Part shown: positions 9,199 to 17,488 of the stretch, one piece after another
How positions within the stretch are numbered: position 1 is the stretch's first letter
Layout: each line of letters opens with the position of its first letter
Source of the DNA: JACVCS01 sp038328575
GTDB lineage: Bacteria > Planctomycetota > Phycisphaerae > Phycisphaerales > UBA1924
Direction: 5' to 3'
Length of the DNA stretch: 54,065 nucleotides
Assembly: GCA_038328575.1 (NCBI GenBank)
Contig: JBBQMD010000014.1
Location: 1-54,065 of the forward strand
Position numbers and translations under genes: made by a program
The notes under the pieces: generated by a model
What the model was told of the DNA's origin: nothing
Databases searched by the model: none
Seen by the model: only the letters and a program-made list of their open reading frames with translations

Positions 9199-9837
9199 AT
9201 GACACCATTTGAGGAACCGGCGGGTGGCGGGGTTGTGCGGCGCCGGCGGAACACGTTGGGATTGGTGGGGTTTTGGATTTCGCTCGTGGCGTTGCTGGGG
9301 GCGTGTGTGGGCGGGGCGGTGTTGTCGCCTGTGGGGCTGATGGTGTCGATGGCGGGGCTGGTGAGGCGGCCGCGGGGCGAAGCGGCGGCGGGTGTGGTGT
9401 TGGGGCTGGTGGGGACGTTTTTGCTGGTGCTGGCGATCGTGCTGCTGGGCGGCGTGGTGCTGGTGTTCAGCGTCGCGGTGGGGGCGGTGTTGGAGGGAAA
9501 GGTGTTCAACGTGACGGAGCGGTGCGTGCGCGAGTTCAACGCGGAGCGCGGGCACCCGCCTGCGAGCGTGGATGAGCTGCTGAAGGGCGGGTACTTGCGG
9601 GACGTGCCGTCGTTGTATGGTGAGCCGGTGGTGCTGCGGGTGGAGTCGTCGTTGCGCGTGGTGTTGCACTCGCCGGGGCCGGATCGATTGGAGGGCACTG
9701 CGGACGATCGCGAGCGCGTGATTTTGCTGCGAGAACCGGCAGCACCAAATGTGCCTGCGGTGCCTGCGGGCGGCGCGGGTGGGGAGCTTGGGACGTTGGT
9801 TGAGCCGGGGGGAGAGCCGAAGGGGGAGCCGGAGTGA
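9199..9837 (+). CDS. DUF4190-like membrane protein with pseudopilin-like tail
   Basis: The 212-residue product begins with a short Arg-rich cytoplasmic segment, then two hydrophobic segments (about 20-50 and 60-95) with the Gly/Ala-rich layout of DUF4190 proteins. The outer part (about 100-185) resembles the C-terminal region of type II secretion major pseudopilins: a helix with YxGxxP-like spacing (FNAERGHPPASVDELLKGGYL) and a calcium-loop-like SPGPDRLEGTADD. I see no type IV prepilin cleavage site, so it is not a normal pilin. Its stop overlaps the mnmE start by 4 nt (GTGA), so the two are probably translationally coupled. Its function is unknown. Confidence 0.82.
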   Translation: MTPFEEPAGGGVVRRRRNTLGLVGFWISLVALLGACVGGAVLSPVGLMVSMAGLVRRPRGEAAAGVVLGLVGTFLLVLAIVLLGGVVLVFSVAVGAVLEGKVFNVTERCVREFNAERGHPPASVDELLKGGYLRDVPSLYGEPVVLRVESSLRVVLHSPGPDRLEGTADDRERVILLREPAAPNVPAVPAGGAGGELGTLVEPGGEPKGEPE

Positions 9838-11270
9838 GTGGCGAGACGATCGCGGCGATCGCGACGGGCGCGGCGGGGTGCGCTGGGCGGCGGGCGCTGA
9901 TCCGCGTGTCGGGGCCGGTGGCGATGGAGCTAGCGCAGGGGCGGCACGAGGCGGTGGTGGTGAGTGATGGCTTCGGTCGCGGCGCGAGGGGTGTGGGTGT
10001 GGTGCGCGTGCGGGTGGGGGTTGGCGTGATGGGAGGCGCGGACGCCGGCGGTGGCGCGGGCGCGATGATGCCGGCGCTGGCGGCGTGGTTCGCTGAGGGT
10101 GCGTCGTACACGGGCGAGGCGACGCTGGAGTTGCTGGTGCCGGGAGGTGGTGGCGGGGGTGGAGGGGTGGTGGCGGCGATGGTGTTGGCTTCGATCTGCG
10201 GGGTGCCGGGGGTGCGGCATGCGGTGGCGGGGGAGTTCACGGCCCGGGCGTATGAGGGTGGGCGAATGAGCTTGGTGGAGGCCGAGGGCGTGGCGGCGAT
10301 GATCGCGGCGGAGAATCAGCAGCAGGCGGCGGCGGCGCGAGCGGTGTTGAGCGGGGAGATGGGGCGGGTGTATGTGGGGTGGGCGGAGCGGATCACGCGG
10401 CTGCGTGCGCTGGTTGAGGCGGGGATCGACTTCGCGGAGGAAGAGGGCGTGGTGGCGATCGATGGGGCGACGCTGCGAAGGCGGTGCGCGGAGCTGGTAG
10501 ACGAGATCGACGCGCGGCTGGAGCGGCGAGCGGGTGGCGAGCGCATCAGCGGCGCGGCGCGGGTGGTGATGGCGGGGAGGCCCAATGCGGGCAAGAGCAC
10601 GCTGTTTAACGCGCTGCTGGGGCGACGGCGCGCGATCACGTCGGCGATCGCGGGGACGACGCGCGATGCGCTGCGCGAGATGGTGACGCTGCGCGGGAGC
10701 GCCGGGCGGCGTGTGGAGATTGAGTTGGTGGATGCCGCGGGCGTGGATGGGGCGGAAGGAGGCGTGGGCGGTGAGGTTGAGCGGTTGATGGGCGAGAGCG
10801 CGCGGGCGGAGGTGCGCGGGGCGCTGGTGGTGCTGTGGTGTGATGAGCGCGGGGTGTTTGATGCGGCGGCGCTGGGTGAGGTGGTGGCGGCGGAGCGATT
10901 GATTCGTGTGCGGACGAAGCGGGATCGGCCGGGGGTTGAGGGGTTTGGGGGCGGCGGCGAGGTGGGCGTGAGCGCGATTGGGGGCGAGGGGTTGGTAGCG
11001 CTGCGGGCGCGGGTGTTTGAGATGGTGTGGCGGGCGCGAGGTGGTGGGGGCGCGAGGATGGAGTTGCTGCCCAGACATGCGGGGGCGCTGGGGCGGGCGC
11101 GCGATGCGCTGAGCGACGTGGTGAGGCTGATTGATGCGGGGTGCGAGGCGCAGGAGGCGATCGCGGAGGAACTGGTCAGCGCCGGCGGCGCGATCGGTGA
11201 GCTGACGGGGCGCGTCGAGCGGGACGAGGTGCTGGGGGTGATCTTCGCGTCGTTCTGTATTGGCAAGTGA
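9834..11270 (+). CDS. mnmE: tRNA modification GTPase MnmE
   Basis: MnmE works with MnmG to add the carboxymethylaminomethyl group to U34 of certain tRNAs. The 478-residue protein has the N-terminal tetrahydrofolate-binding domain (YTGEATLELLVPGG, VRHAVAGEFTARAYEGGRMSL), the helical domain, and an inserted G domain: GRPNAGKS (G1), AGTTRD (G2), VDAAG (G3) and a TKRD in place of the usual NKxD (G4). It ends in FCIGK, the diagnostic C-terminal cysteine motif. Several Gly-rich stretches near residues 55-75 and 100-115 make it slightly longer than usual. Translation starts at a GTG that overlaps the upstream stop. Confidence 0.95.
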   Translation: MSGETIAAIATGAAGCAGRRALIRVSGPVAMELAQGRHEAVVVSDGFGRGARGVGVVRVRVGVGVMGGADAGGGAGAMMPALAAWFAEGASYTGEATLELLVPGGGGGGGGVVAAMVLASICGVPGVRHAVAGEFTARAYEGGRMSLVEAEGVAAMIAAENQQQAAAARAVLSGEMGRVYVGWAERITRLRALVEAGIDFAEEEGVVAIDGATLRRRCAELVDEIDARLERRAGGERISGAARVVMAGRPNAGKSTLFNALLGRRRAITSAIAGTTRDALREMVTLRGSAGRRVEIELVDAAGVDGAEGGVGGEVERLMGESARAEVRGALVVLWCDERGVFDAAALGEVVAAERLIRVRTKRDRPGVEGFGGGGEVGVSAIGGEGLVALRARVFEMVWRARGGGGARMELLPRHAGALGRARDALSDVVRLIDAGCEAQEAIAEELVSAGGAIGELTGRVERDEVLGVIFASFCIGK

Positions 11271-11318
11271 CGGGGGGGCGGGGCGGAGAGCGGTTGTCCG
11301 CGGCGGCGGGCTTGCTCT

Positions 11319-11324
11319 TATGAT
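11319..11324 (+). promoter_or_regulatory. TATGAT -10-like box, leaderless start at 11330
   Basis: TATGAT ends 5 nt before the ATG at 11330 and there is no Shine-Dalgarno. In leaderless genes of other bacteria the -10 lies at this distance. No good -35 is visible. Confidence 0.4.
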
Positions 11325-11329
11325 TGCGC

Positions 11330-11752
11330 ATGCATGACGAGCGCTGCGAGGGGAACGACTACTTCAAGTGTGACTACTGCCTGCGCTCGTGGAGCGAGGA
11401 TCGCCCGATGATCGAGGGGCACAAGGGCAGCCTGGTGTGCGCCAAGTGTCTGAGCGCGGCGTATGTCGAGGTGGTGAATGCGGGGCAGGGTGTGATGGGC
11501 ACGGTGGGGCCGCTGAAGGATGTGGACGCGGGCCACCCGGCGCCGGGGTGCACGATGTGCCTGGAGCGACGAGGCGAGTTGTATTGGCAGAGCCCGGTGG
11601 TGGATGAGGCGTTGATTTGCCGTCGGTGCATTCGTCAGTCGGTGACGGCGCTGGAGAGTGATCCGGACTTTGGATACACGCGCCCGGCGGCGCCGGCGGG
11701 GATGGTGGTATCGCCGGAGGATGCGCGCGAGGATGAGGACGACGACGCATGA
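11330..11752 (+). CDS. Twin ClpX-type C4 zinc-finger protein
   Basis: The 140-residue acidic protein carries two C4 modules with identical spacing, C14-x2-C17-x19-C37-x2-C40 and C74-x2-C77-x19-C97-x2-C100. The first resembles the N-terminal zinc finger of ClpX (CDYCLRSW...GSLVCAKCL), which in ClpX binds substrates and adaptors. There is no AAA domain. The tail is Asp/Glu-rich. An adaptor or protein-binding role is an inference from the module only. The ATG at 11330 is chosen over the TTG at 11324. The next gene is convergent. Confidence 0.8.
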   Translation: MHDERCEGNDYFKCDYCLRSWSEDRPMIEGHKGSLVCAKCLSAAYVEVVNAGQGVMGTVGPLKDVDAGHPAPGCTMCLERRGELYWQSPVVDEALICRRCIRQSVTALESDPDFGYTRPAAPAGMVVSPEDAREDEDDDA

Positions 11753-11774
11753 GACGGCGCGGCGGCGCGGGTAT

Positions 11775-12656
11775 TTAGTGGCCGCCCTCGGCGGGCTTGT
11801 CCTTGCCTTTGGCGGCGGGCTTGGGCTTGGCGGCTTTGGCGGGCTTGGCTTTCGGGGCTTTGGCTGGTGCGGCGTGGGCGTCTTTGGCGGCGTGGTCGGA
11901 GTCGGCGGGTTTCGTGTGCGCGGCAATTTCGGCGTGCTCGTGCGCGACGGCGGTGGCGACTTTGGCGGCGTGTTCGTCTGAGACGATCAAGCGCGGGTCG
12001 GATACGGAGGGCTGGCCTGCGTCGGAGGGGGACTTCAGCAGGACGTAGGCCCAGACGATCAGGGCGTGAAAGAGCGTGAGCAGCGAGATCCAGCCGACGG
12101 TCTGGCGGGCGGAGGGGGAGAGCCCGCCGAGTTTCATGGCCATGGGCTCGACGAGCGAGCTGAACTTGAGGAAGAGGAGGCTCAAGGGCTTCGCGATTCG
12201 CGAGCCGATCGAGCGGTTGGGCGCGGCGGGCGTGGGTGCGGCGGCGAGAGCGGGAGGCGCGGGCGCTTTGGCGGTCGTTTCGGTGGTGGGCGTGCTTGGT
12301 GCGGCGGTGGCCGCGGCGACGACGGCGGCGACCGCGACGGCGGGGAGCGGCGTGGGCGGGGCTTCGGCGGGAGTGGGCGCGACCGGGGCGGGGCCGGCGG
12401 GTTCGAGCGTCACCGGGTCGGCGAACTCGTCGTCGATCGTGGACTCCGCGGCCTTGGCGAGCTTTGAGTCCAGCTCGGCGGCGCTGGTCGTGGGTCCGGG
12501 GATGTTGGCGCTGGGCCTTTCGGCTTCGTCGAGCGCGGCGTCTACCTGTTGGTCGAGCGTCGCGGCGGCGGGGGACGCGAGCATGGTGTCGACTTGCTGG
12601 TCGATCGAGCCGGCGTCAGGTCCTTTGAGAGCAGCAGAAGCCATGGGAGAGAACAT
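11775..12656 (-). CDS. Low-complexity Ala/Pro-rich protein with one membrane segment
   Basis: The 293-residue product opens with two copies of a DQQVDxxL motif (about 18-25 and 34-41), continues as Ala/Pro/Thr linker to about residue 150, then has one hydrophobic segment (about 190-212, WISLLTLFHALIVWAYVLL), and ends in an Ala/Lys/His tail like that of histone-H1-type or nucleoid proteins. I do not recognise a family. The motif and linker could bind a partner on one side of the membrane. Starting at the second ATG (12644) would lose four residues; no ribosome site decides between them. The composition is typical for this genome. Confidence 0.65.
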   Translation of the reverse strand: MFSPMASAALKGPDAGSIDQQVDTMLASPAAATLDQQVDAALDEAERPSANIPGPTTSAAELDSKLAKAAESTIDDEFADPVTLEPAGPAPVAPTPAEAPPTPLPAVAVAAVVAAATAAPSTPTTETTAKAPAPPALAAAPTPAAPNRSIGSRIAKPLSLLFLKFSSLVEPMAMKLGGLSPSARQTVGWISLLTLFHALIVWAYVLLKSPSDAGQPSVSDPRLIVSDEHAAKVATAVAHEHAEIAAHTKPADSDHAAKDAHAAPAKAPKAKPAKAAKPKPAAKGKDKPAEGGH

Positions 12657-12778
12657 CGGGTCAGGGAGAGGTCGGGGCGGGGCGCGAGGGTGCTGGGCGA
12701 GAGATGGGGCGTGGGGACCCGATCGAGCGTAGCGGCCAGCGCGCTTCTCGGACGAGATGACGGGCCGAGAACGACGGG

Positions 12779-14380
12779 TCAGGGCGGGTTGAACTTCGAC
12801 AGCAGCGCGGTGTACGCCTCGCGCCCGGCGTGAACGGACCGCTCGTAGTCATCGATCACGCGGAAGCGCTCCAGCAACTCCGGGGTGATGTTGTTGACGG
12901 TGGGCTCATTCTTCCAGGCGCGCAGGCGCTCGAGCATGGTGACCGGCAGGCCCTCGATGAGGAAGGCCGAGGGGAGCTGCTCGATGGCGCTGCGCATGGC
13001 TTGCTCGGGTGGGTTGTCGGTGGAGAAGGCTTCGGTGATCACGTCCGCGGGGTCGCGCTGTTGTCTGTGAACGGTGTCGAAGTCGATCTCGGTGGCGAAC
13101 GCCTCGACGGAGTCAACACTTCGGAAGTCTTCGCGGAAGGGCAGGAGGTGGCCGATCCAGTCAGACGCGGCGGACAGCTTGAGGTCGGCGGAGGAGCGGA
13201 GCGAGCTTCGAAGGGCCGCGAGGTGGCGGTGTGCCTGTTCTTCGATGCGCACAGCGAGGTCAAAGGCTTCGGCCTTGAGCTTGGCGTCGGGAGACTTGAA
13301 GTGTCGGAAGGGGTCAAAGGGCGCGGGCATCTTGGCGCCTTCGGGCGCGTCCGCGTCGAGCTCTTGAGGCTGGAGTTCTTCTGCGGGCTCTTCAAGGCGG
13401 CGGAGGATTGTGCGCGCGAGGCCGAAGGCTGGGCCCGCGGCGTCGGAGCGGTTGCGGGCGCGGAGGAGGCGGCGCGCGGCGCTGATCGCGTCCTCGGCTT
13501 TGAGAGTCGTCATGCCGACGATGTAGTCAATCGCGTCGCTGATGGCGTCGGGGCAGCTCTCGCCGGTGCGAAGTGGCGCGCGTCGGATGGCGGCGGTGGG
13601 GTGGCCTTCGCTGACGTACGCGTCGCGAGCGTCGGTGGAGATGGCGTAGGGGGCGGTGGGGTCTGAGGGGGAGTGAACGAAGACGAGGGGGAGGCCTTGG
13701 ATCCCGCCGTGGGTGGGGGTTTGATCGAGCGCGCCGGCGGCGTAGGCGACGACGCCGTCAATGACGCGGGGGAACGCGGCGGCGAAGGTGAGGGCGAAGA
13801 GGCCGCTGCCACCGAAGCCAACGAGGACGACGCGTTTGGTGGGGAGAGAGCGCGTGATGTCCAGGAGAGCATCGCGCATGGGGATGATGTCTTGAGGGCG
13901 GGGGATGAAGCCGCGGGTGGCGTCGTCGGCGCGGGTGGTGCCTTCGAGGATGATGAGGATGTCATTGGTGCGGAAGGTGGCGGGGTCGTGCTGATCGATG
14001 ACCCACTGACGGGTGCTGGCGCTCGGGTGCAGAATGATGACGACGTTGCAGGGGGTGTTGGCCTTGAAGTCAACGGGAAGGCGGAGGAAATAGCTGAGGG
14101 CTTCGCCGCCGGATTCGCCTTCTTGGTCGACGTTGCGAGCGTGCTGGCAGGTGGCGAGGTAGATTTCTAGGGGCGTGGCGGCATTGAGCGCGGCGCGGTC
14201 ACGCGGGTCGAGGGTGGGGTAGGTGCGTGGCGTGGGTGCAAGGGGCGCGGGGGGTGTGGGGGGCGGGGCGTCGGGCTGCGCGAGGGCGGGGGCGGCTTGA
14301 TTGGGCGCGAGTGCGAGCAGGATCGCCAGCGACAGGGCACGGGTGCGAAGCGGGGCGCGGCGGGAGGTGTGGGTGCGCAT
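12779..14380 (-). CDS. Secreted alpha/beta-hydrolase-like protein
   Basis: The 533-residue protein has a signal peptide (about 1-35, Arg-rich start, hydrophobic core, ALAQP). The middle (about 85-300) looks like an alpha/beta hydrolase of the poly-ester/esterase type: VVIILHPSAS, a strand-turn-helix VVLVGFGGSGLFALTFAAAFP with the likely nucleophile Ser, VDGVVAYAAG, and LVFVHSPSDPTAPY with the likely Asp. The histidine may lie in EGHPTAAI. The C-terminal 200 residues are helical and unassigned. The nucleophile elbow reads GFGGSG, not the canonical GxSxG, so activity is not certain. Substrate unknown. Confidence 0.78.
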   Translation of the reverse strand: MRTHTSRRAPLRTRALSLAILLALAPNQAAPALAQPDAPPPTPPAPLAPTPRTYPTLDPRDRAALNAATPLEIYLATCQHARNVDQEGESGGEALSYFLRLPVDFKANTPCNVVIILHPSASTRQWVIDQHDPATFRTNDILIILEGTTRADDATRGFIPRPQDIIPMRDALLDITRSLPTKRVVLVGFGGSGLFALTFAAAFPRVIDGVVAYAAGALDQTPTHGGIQGLPLVFVHSPSDPTAPYAISTDARDAYVSEGHPTAAIRRAPLRTGESCPDAISDAIDYIVGMTTLKAEDAISAARRLLRARNRSDAAGPAFGLARTILRRLEEPAEELQPQELDADAPEGAKMPAPFDPFRHFKSPDAKLKAEAFDLAVRIEEQAHRHLAALRSSLRSSADLKLSAASDWIGHLLPFREDFRSVDSVEAFATEIDFDTVHRQQRDPADVITEAFSTDNPPEQAMRSAIEQLPSAFLIEGLPVTMLERLRAWKNEPTVNNITPELLERFRVIDDYERSVHAGREAYTALLSKFNPP

Positions 14381-14474
14381 GGTGGGCCCTGGGGCGAGTT
14401 CGGCGGGCGTGAGGAGAGGAAGTAGTAGACGCGAGGCGCGGGGAGGCGAGGGCGCTCACGCGGGCGCGGGCGGA

Positions 14475-15953
14475 TTAGTCTCGCAGGATGTGCTGGATTG
14501 CGAGCAGCGAATACGCGGCGATAAGTTCGGGTGAGTTTTCCATCCAGCGATCGTCGAGCGGGCGGAAGCTGCCGTCGGGGTTTTGGAGCGTGGCCAAGAC
14601 GTCGATCATGTCATTCTGCCAGTCGCGCGGGCCGGGCTTGCTTTCCAGCGGGGAGATGAGCGTGGCGGCGCGGGTCTTGCCGTTGAGGCCCTTGTCGCCA
14701 GTGTTGGACTTGAAGGCGTCGAGGGCGGCCTGGCGTTCCTTGTCGCCAGCCATGATGATCATGGCGCGGGCGGGCGCGTCTTTGGTGGCGCTGAAGCGGA
14801 TGATGGCGTTGATCTTGCCAGCGTCTTTGAGGAAAGACGTGATCTGGTCGTCGGTGATCGCGGCGTCGATGTTGTCAACCAGCAGGCTGACGCGGAAGGG
14901 CTCGAAGCCGGTGACGTCGAGCGTTGCGGAGCCGGTGGCGTCCAGGGCGCGGGCCATGGCGAGGATGTAGTAGTAGAAGCCGTCGGTCCCCATGCCGGGG
15001 TTTTCCAGAACGTTGTAGTGAGCGCGAGCCCAGGCGAGGGCGGTGGTGACGCGTTCGTCGTCTTTCTTGAGCCCGGCGAAGACGTAGGACTTGAAGCCGA
15101 GGTAGGTGGTGCTGCCGTAGGCGCGAAGGCGGGAGACCTTGGTGCCGTCGTCGGCTGATTCTTCGATCATTCCGGCGAAGGAGTTGCCCTGGCCCATGGT
15201 CTGGGCGTTCTCGCCCGGGGCGTAAATGAAGCCGCCTTGTTTGGAGGTGTCGGCGTAAGGCATGTCGTTGAACTTGTCGACCATCTGGAGGCGCTGGAGG
15301 AAGACGATGGCGCGCTGGAAGGCGGGGTCATCGGGGGGCAAGCCGCTCTCGTGGAGGGCCTGGATTGCGAAGGCGGAGTTGGAGATGTCGGGGCGGGCGC
15401 GGTTGCCGTAGCCCCAGCCGCCGAAGGCGGGGTTGTCTTTGGCGATGGCGGGCGCGGGTGCTTCTTTGCCGCCAGCGGGCTTGGTGGAGCCCCACTGGTT
15501 GTTGCGGAGGAAATCTTGCGCCGGGGTGATGGCGGCCTTGGCCTCGGGGGTGTCTAGGCGTGCGAGCATGGAGAGCGAGATGGCGGTGTTGTACGAGGGG
15601 AGGTCGCCGTCGTAGATCCCGCCGTCGGCCTGGCGGAAGCGGAGGACGTAGGCGGCGCCGCGGGTGATGGCTTCGTCGGAGGGCTTGAGCGTGGGGTGCA
15701 TGAGCATCCCGTTGAGGACGAGGGCGGTGATGGCGGGGTAATGAGCGCGGCCCTTGCCCTGCTCGCCCTTGGGGACGTTCCAGCCGCCGGAGTCTTTGTC
15801 CTGCTGGGTGCGCAGGAACTCGATGGCCTTGGTCGCGATTTGCTCGCCTTTAACGCGACGGGCTTCGTCAATCGCCAGCGCGGGGGAGGCGAGCGCGCAG
15901 AGGGCGAGCGCGGCTGTCAGTGCGGTGCGGGCGAGGGCTGATTGGCGTGGCAT
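14475..15953 (-). CDS. Secreted prenyltransferase/squalene-oxidase repeat protein with alpha/beta insert
   Basis: The 492-residue product has a signal peptide (1-27, ALA-IDEA). It then has the alpha-alpha toroid repeats of the terpene cyclase superfamily, with QW-like ends such as KDSGGWNV, QADGGIYDG, NPAFGGWGYG and NPDGSFRPL. There is no DXDD or DDXXD cyclase motif, so a cyclisation role is unlikely; secreted toroids of this type in planctomycetes have no assigned reaction. Residues about 345-435 break the repeats with a domain predicted as beta-alpha-beta-beta-alpha-beta (VSLLVDNI ... ITDDQITSFLKDAGKI ... ARAMIIMA ... RQAALDAF), similar in pattern to an RRM fold. The start at 15953 gives the signal peptide; an upstream ATG at 16046 would overlap recR. 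Confidence 0.85.
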   Translation of the reverse strand: MPRQSALARTALTAALALCALASPALAIDEARRVKGEQIATKAIEFLRTQQDKDSGGWNVPKGEQGKGRAHYPAITALVLNGMLMHPTLKPSDEAITRGAAYVLRFRQADGGIYDGDLPSYNTAISLSMLARLDTPEAKAAITPAQDFLRNNQWGSTKPAGGKEAPAPAIAKDNPAFGGWGYGNRARPDISNSAFAIQALHESGLPPDDPAFQRAIVFLQRLQMVDKFNDMPYADTSKQGGFIYAPGENAQTMGQGNSFAGMIEESADDGTKVSRLRAYGSTTYLGFKSYVFAGLKKDDERVTTALAWARAHYNVLENPGMGTDGFYYYILAMARALDATGSATLDVTGFEPFRVSLLVDNIDAAITDDQITSFLKDAGKINAIIRFSATKDAPARAMIIMAGDKERQAALDAFKSNTGDKGLNGKTRAATLISPLESKPGPRDWQNDMIDVLATLQNPDGSFRPLDDRWMENSPELIAAYSLLAIQHILRD

Positions 15954-16042
15954 GGTGGCTCCGGAGCGGAGTGGTGCGGGCAAGAGATCGGCGGGTGGAT
16001 TCGAAGAGTACCGCGATGGTGCAGGCGGTGATGCGCGCGGCG

Positions 16043-16747
16043 TCACTCCATCGCCCGCCGCCCTTGAATGGCGTCGGCGAGGATGGCTTTATTGGCGTGT
16101 TCGAGTTGAGTGCCGGTGGGCAGACCCCGGGCGAGGCGGTTGACTTTGAGGGACTTGAAGCGTTTGAGTTGTTCGGCGAGGTAGAGCGCGGTGCCATCGC
16201 CTTCGAGGGTGGGGTTGAGGCCGAGGATGACTTCGCGAATGGGCACGGCGCCGGCGTTGTGAGCCGCGTCGCGCAGGCGGTCCAGCAGCGCGGGGATGGT
16301 GAGGTCGCCTGGGCCGACGTTGTCGAGGGGAGAGAGTCTGCCGAGGAGGACGTGGTAAAGCCCTTTGTAGACGCCGGTGGTTTCGAGAGCGAGCACGTCG
16401 CGCGGCTGCTCGACGACCAGGACGCAGTGACGCTCGCGAGATTCGTTCGCGCAGACGGCGCAGAGGTCTGTGTCGGTGAGGTTATAGCAGACGCGACAGT
16501 TGCGAACCGTGCGCTTGAGGTCGGCGATGGCGCTGGCCAGCGCGTTGACCTTGTCCTCGGGAGATTTTAAGAGGTAGAGGGCCATGCGCTCGGCGGAGCG
16601 TCGGCCGATGCCCGGGAGCGAGCCGAGCTCATCGATCACGCGATCAACCGGCGCGGGGTAGCCGGTGGGATAGGCGCCGAGGGCGTCACGCAATGGTTTC
16701 TTGGGCGGCTTGCGCGACGGGTTCGCTGGGCCTTGCTCGGCGGTCAT
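16043..16747 (-). CDS. recR: Recombination mediator RecR
   Basis: RecR acts with RecO, and with RecF in many bacteria, to load RecA at gaps. The product (up to 234 residues) has the helix-hairpin-helix ELGSLPGIGRRSAERMALYLL, the C4 zinc motif (CRVCYNLTDTDLCAVC), and the Toprim core with VVEQPRDVLALE and EVILGLNPTLEGDGTALYL, ending in the usual LARGLPTGTQLEHANKAIL region. It is complete. From the ATG at 16747 it overlaps the upstream gene by 62 nt. A TTG at 16693 would shorten the overlap to 8 nt and give the more usual N-terminus, but a TACGAT box 6 nt before the ATG supports 16747. Confidence 0.95.
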   Translation of the reverse strand: MTAEQGPANPSRKPPKKPLRDALGAYPTGYPAPVDRVIDELGSLPGIGRRSAERMALYLLKSPEDKVNALASAIADLKRTVRNCRVCYNLTDTDLCAVCANESRERHCVLVVEQPRDVLALETTGVYKGLYHVLLGRLSPLDNVGPGDLTIPALLDRLRDAAHNAGAVPIREVILGLNPTLEGDGTALYLAEQLKRFKSLKVNRLARGLPTGTQLEHANKAILADAIQGRRAME

Positions 16748-17378
16748 TGAACGATCGTACCCGCCTGAGGAGGAACGCTGTCGAGCGGTGGAGCAGCGTG
16801 GGGGCGATGGCGATGGCGGGCGCGAACCACGCGACCAAGCCGCGGACGACATCAACATTTGACCTGCCCCAGTCGATGCCCGGCTTGATCCAGTACAGAT
16901 GAATCGCGATCCAGATCGCCAGGGCCAGCAGGGTGTGCGCGAGCCAGACGGGGAAGGCCGCTCGCCGGTTGAGGATCATGGCGGCGGCCATGACGCAGAC
17001 GGCGCCGCCGATGAGAATCTGCGGGGTGTTATGCCAATGCAACGAGGAATCAATCAGTCGCGGGAGCAGTGGCGCGCAGGCGATGAGGAGGAGCGCGAGG
17101 ACGCCGCGAGGTTGAAAGGTGAACTTGTAGGAGCTGGCGATGGGCGCAACTTCGTGAATCAGAAGGAACGGGCTGCCGCACTCGGGGCAGACGCCCTGGG
17201 AATCGTTGGCGGGCAAGCCGCGAAGGTCGTATTCGCAGTTGAGGCAGTTTTGGCTGGTGCGGTCGAGTTCAGAGGGCGGGATCCACGTGGGAATGATCAT
17301 CGAGAACGTGACACCCACGGCGCCCCAAATTAACGGCGCCAACTCCAACGTGTCTGGCGACGGTGGTCGATAGGACAT
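16686..17378 (-). CDS. Zinc-ribbon membrane protein, unknown function
   Basis: The 230-residue protein has one hydrophobic segment at the N-terminus, a zinc ribbon (CLNCEYDLRGLP...GVCPECGSPF) and four or so membrane segments (about 90-110, 120-140, 145-165, 180-200). The CxxCxYDLRGL...CPECG pattern is frequent in planctomycete membrane proteins of unknown role; the protein at 818-2581 has the same ribbon type. I use the ATG at 17378; the GTG at 17390 would add four residues. Its 3' end overlaps recR. Confidence 0.75.
   Translation of the reverse strand: MSYRPPSPDTLELAPLIWGAVGVTFSMIIPTWIPPSELDRTSQNCLNCEYDLRGLPANDSQGVCPECGSPFLLIHEVAPIASSYKFTFQPRGVLALLLIACAPLLPRLIDSSLHWHNTPQILIGGAVCVMAAAMILNRRAAFPVWLAHTLLALAIWIAIHLYWIKPGIDWGRSNVDVVRGLVAWFAPAIAIAPTLLHRSTAFLLRRVRSFNDRRARPSEPVAQAAQETIA
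16754..16759 (-). promoter_or_regulatory. TACGAT -10-like box before recR
   Basis: On the minus strand TACGAT lies 6 nt before the ATG at 16747, with no Shine-Dalgarno. It lies inside the upstream reading frame, so recR could be transcribed independently as a leaderless message. Confidence 0.35.
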
Positions 17379-17478
17379 GGGGTCGCTCACGCAGAGTGGG
17401 GGTGGAGTGTTGTCATGTTGCCGCAGAACTCTTCGAGGCGTCCCGGCGTCGTGTTCCGTCTGCGTAGATCATCAGCGA

Positions 17479-17484
17479 TACAAT
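17479..17484 (+). promoter_or_regulatory. TACAAT -10-like box, leaderless start at 17489
   Basis: TACAAT lies 4 nt before the ATG and no ribosome site is present, so transcription probably begins at or near the start codon. Confidence 0.45.
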
Positions 17485-17488
17485 CGGC

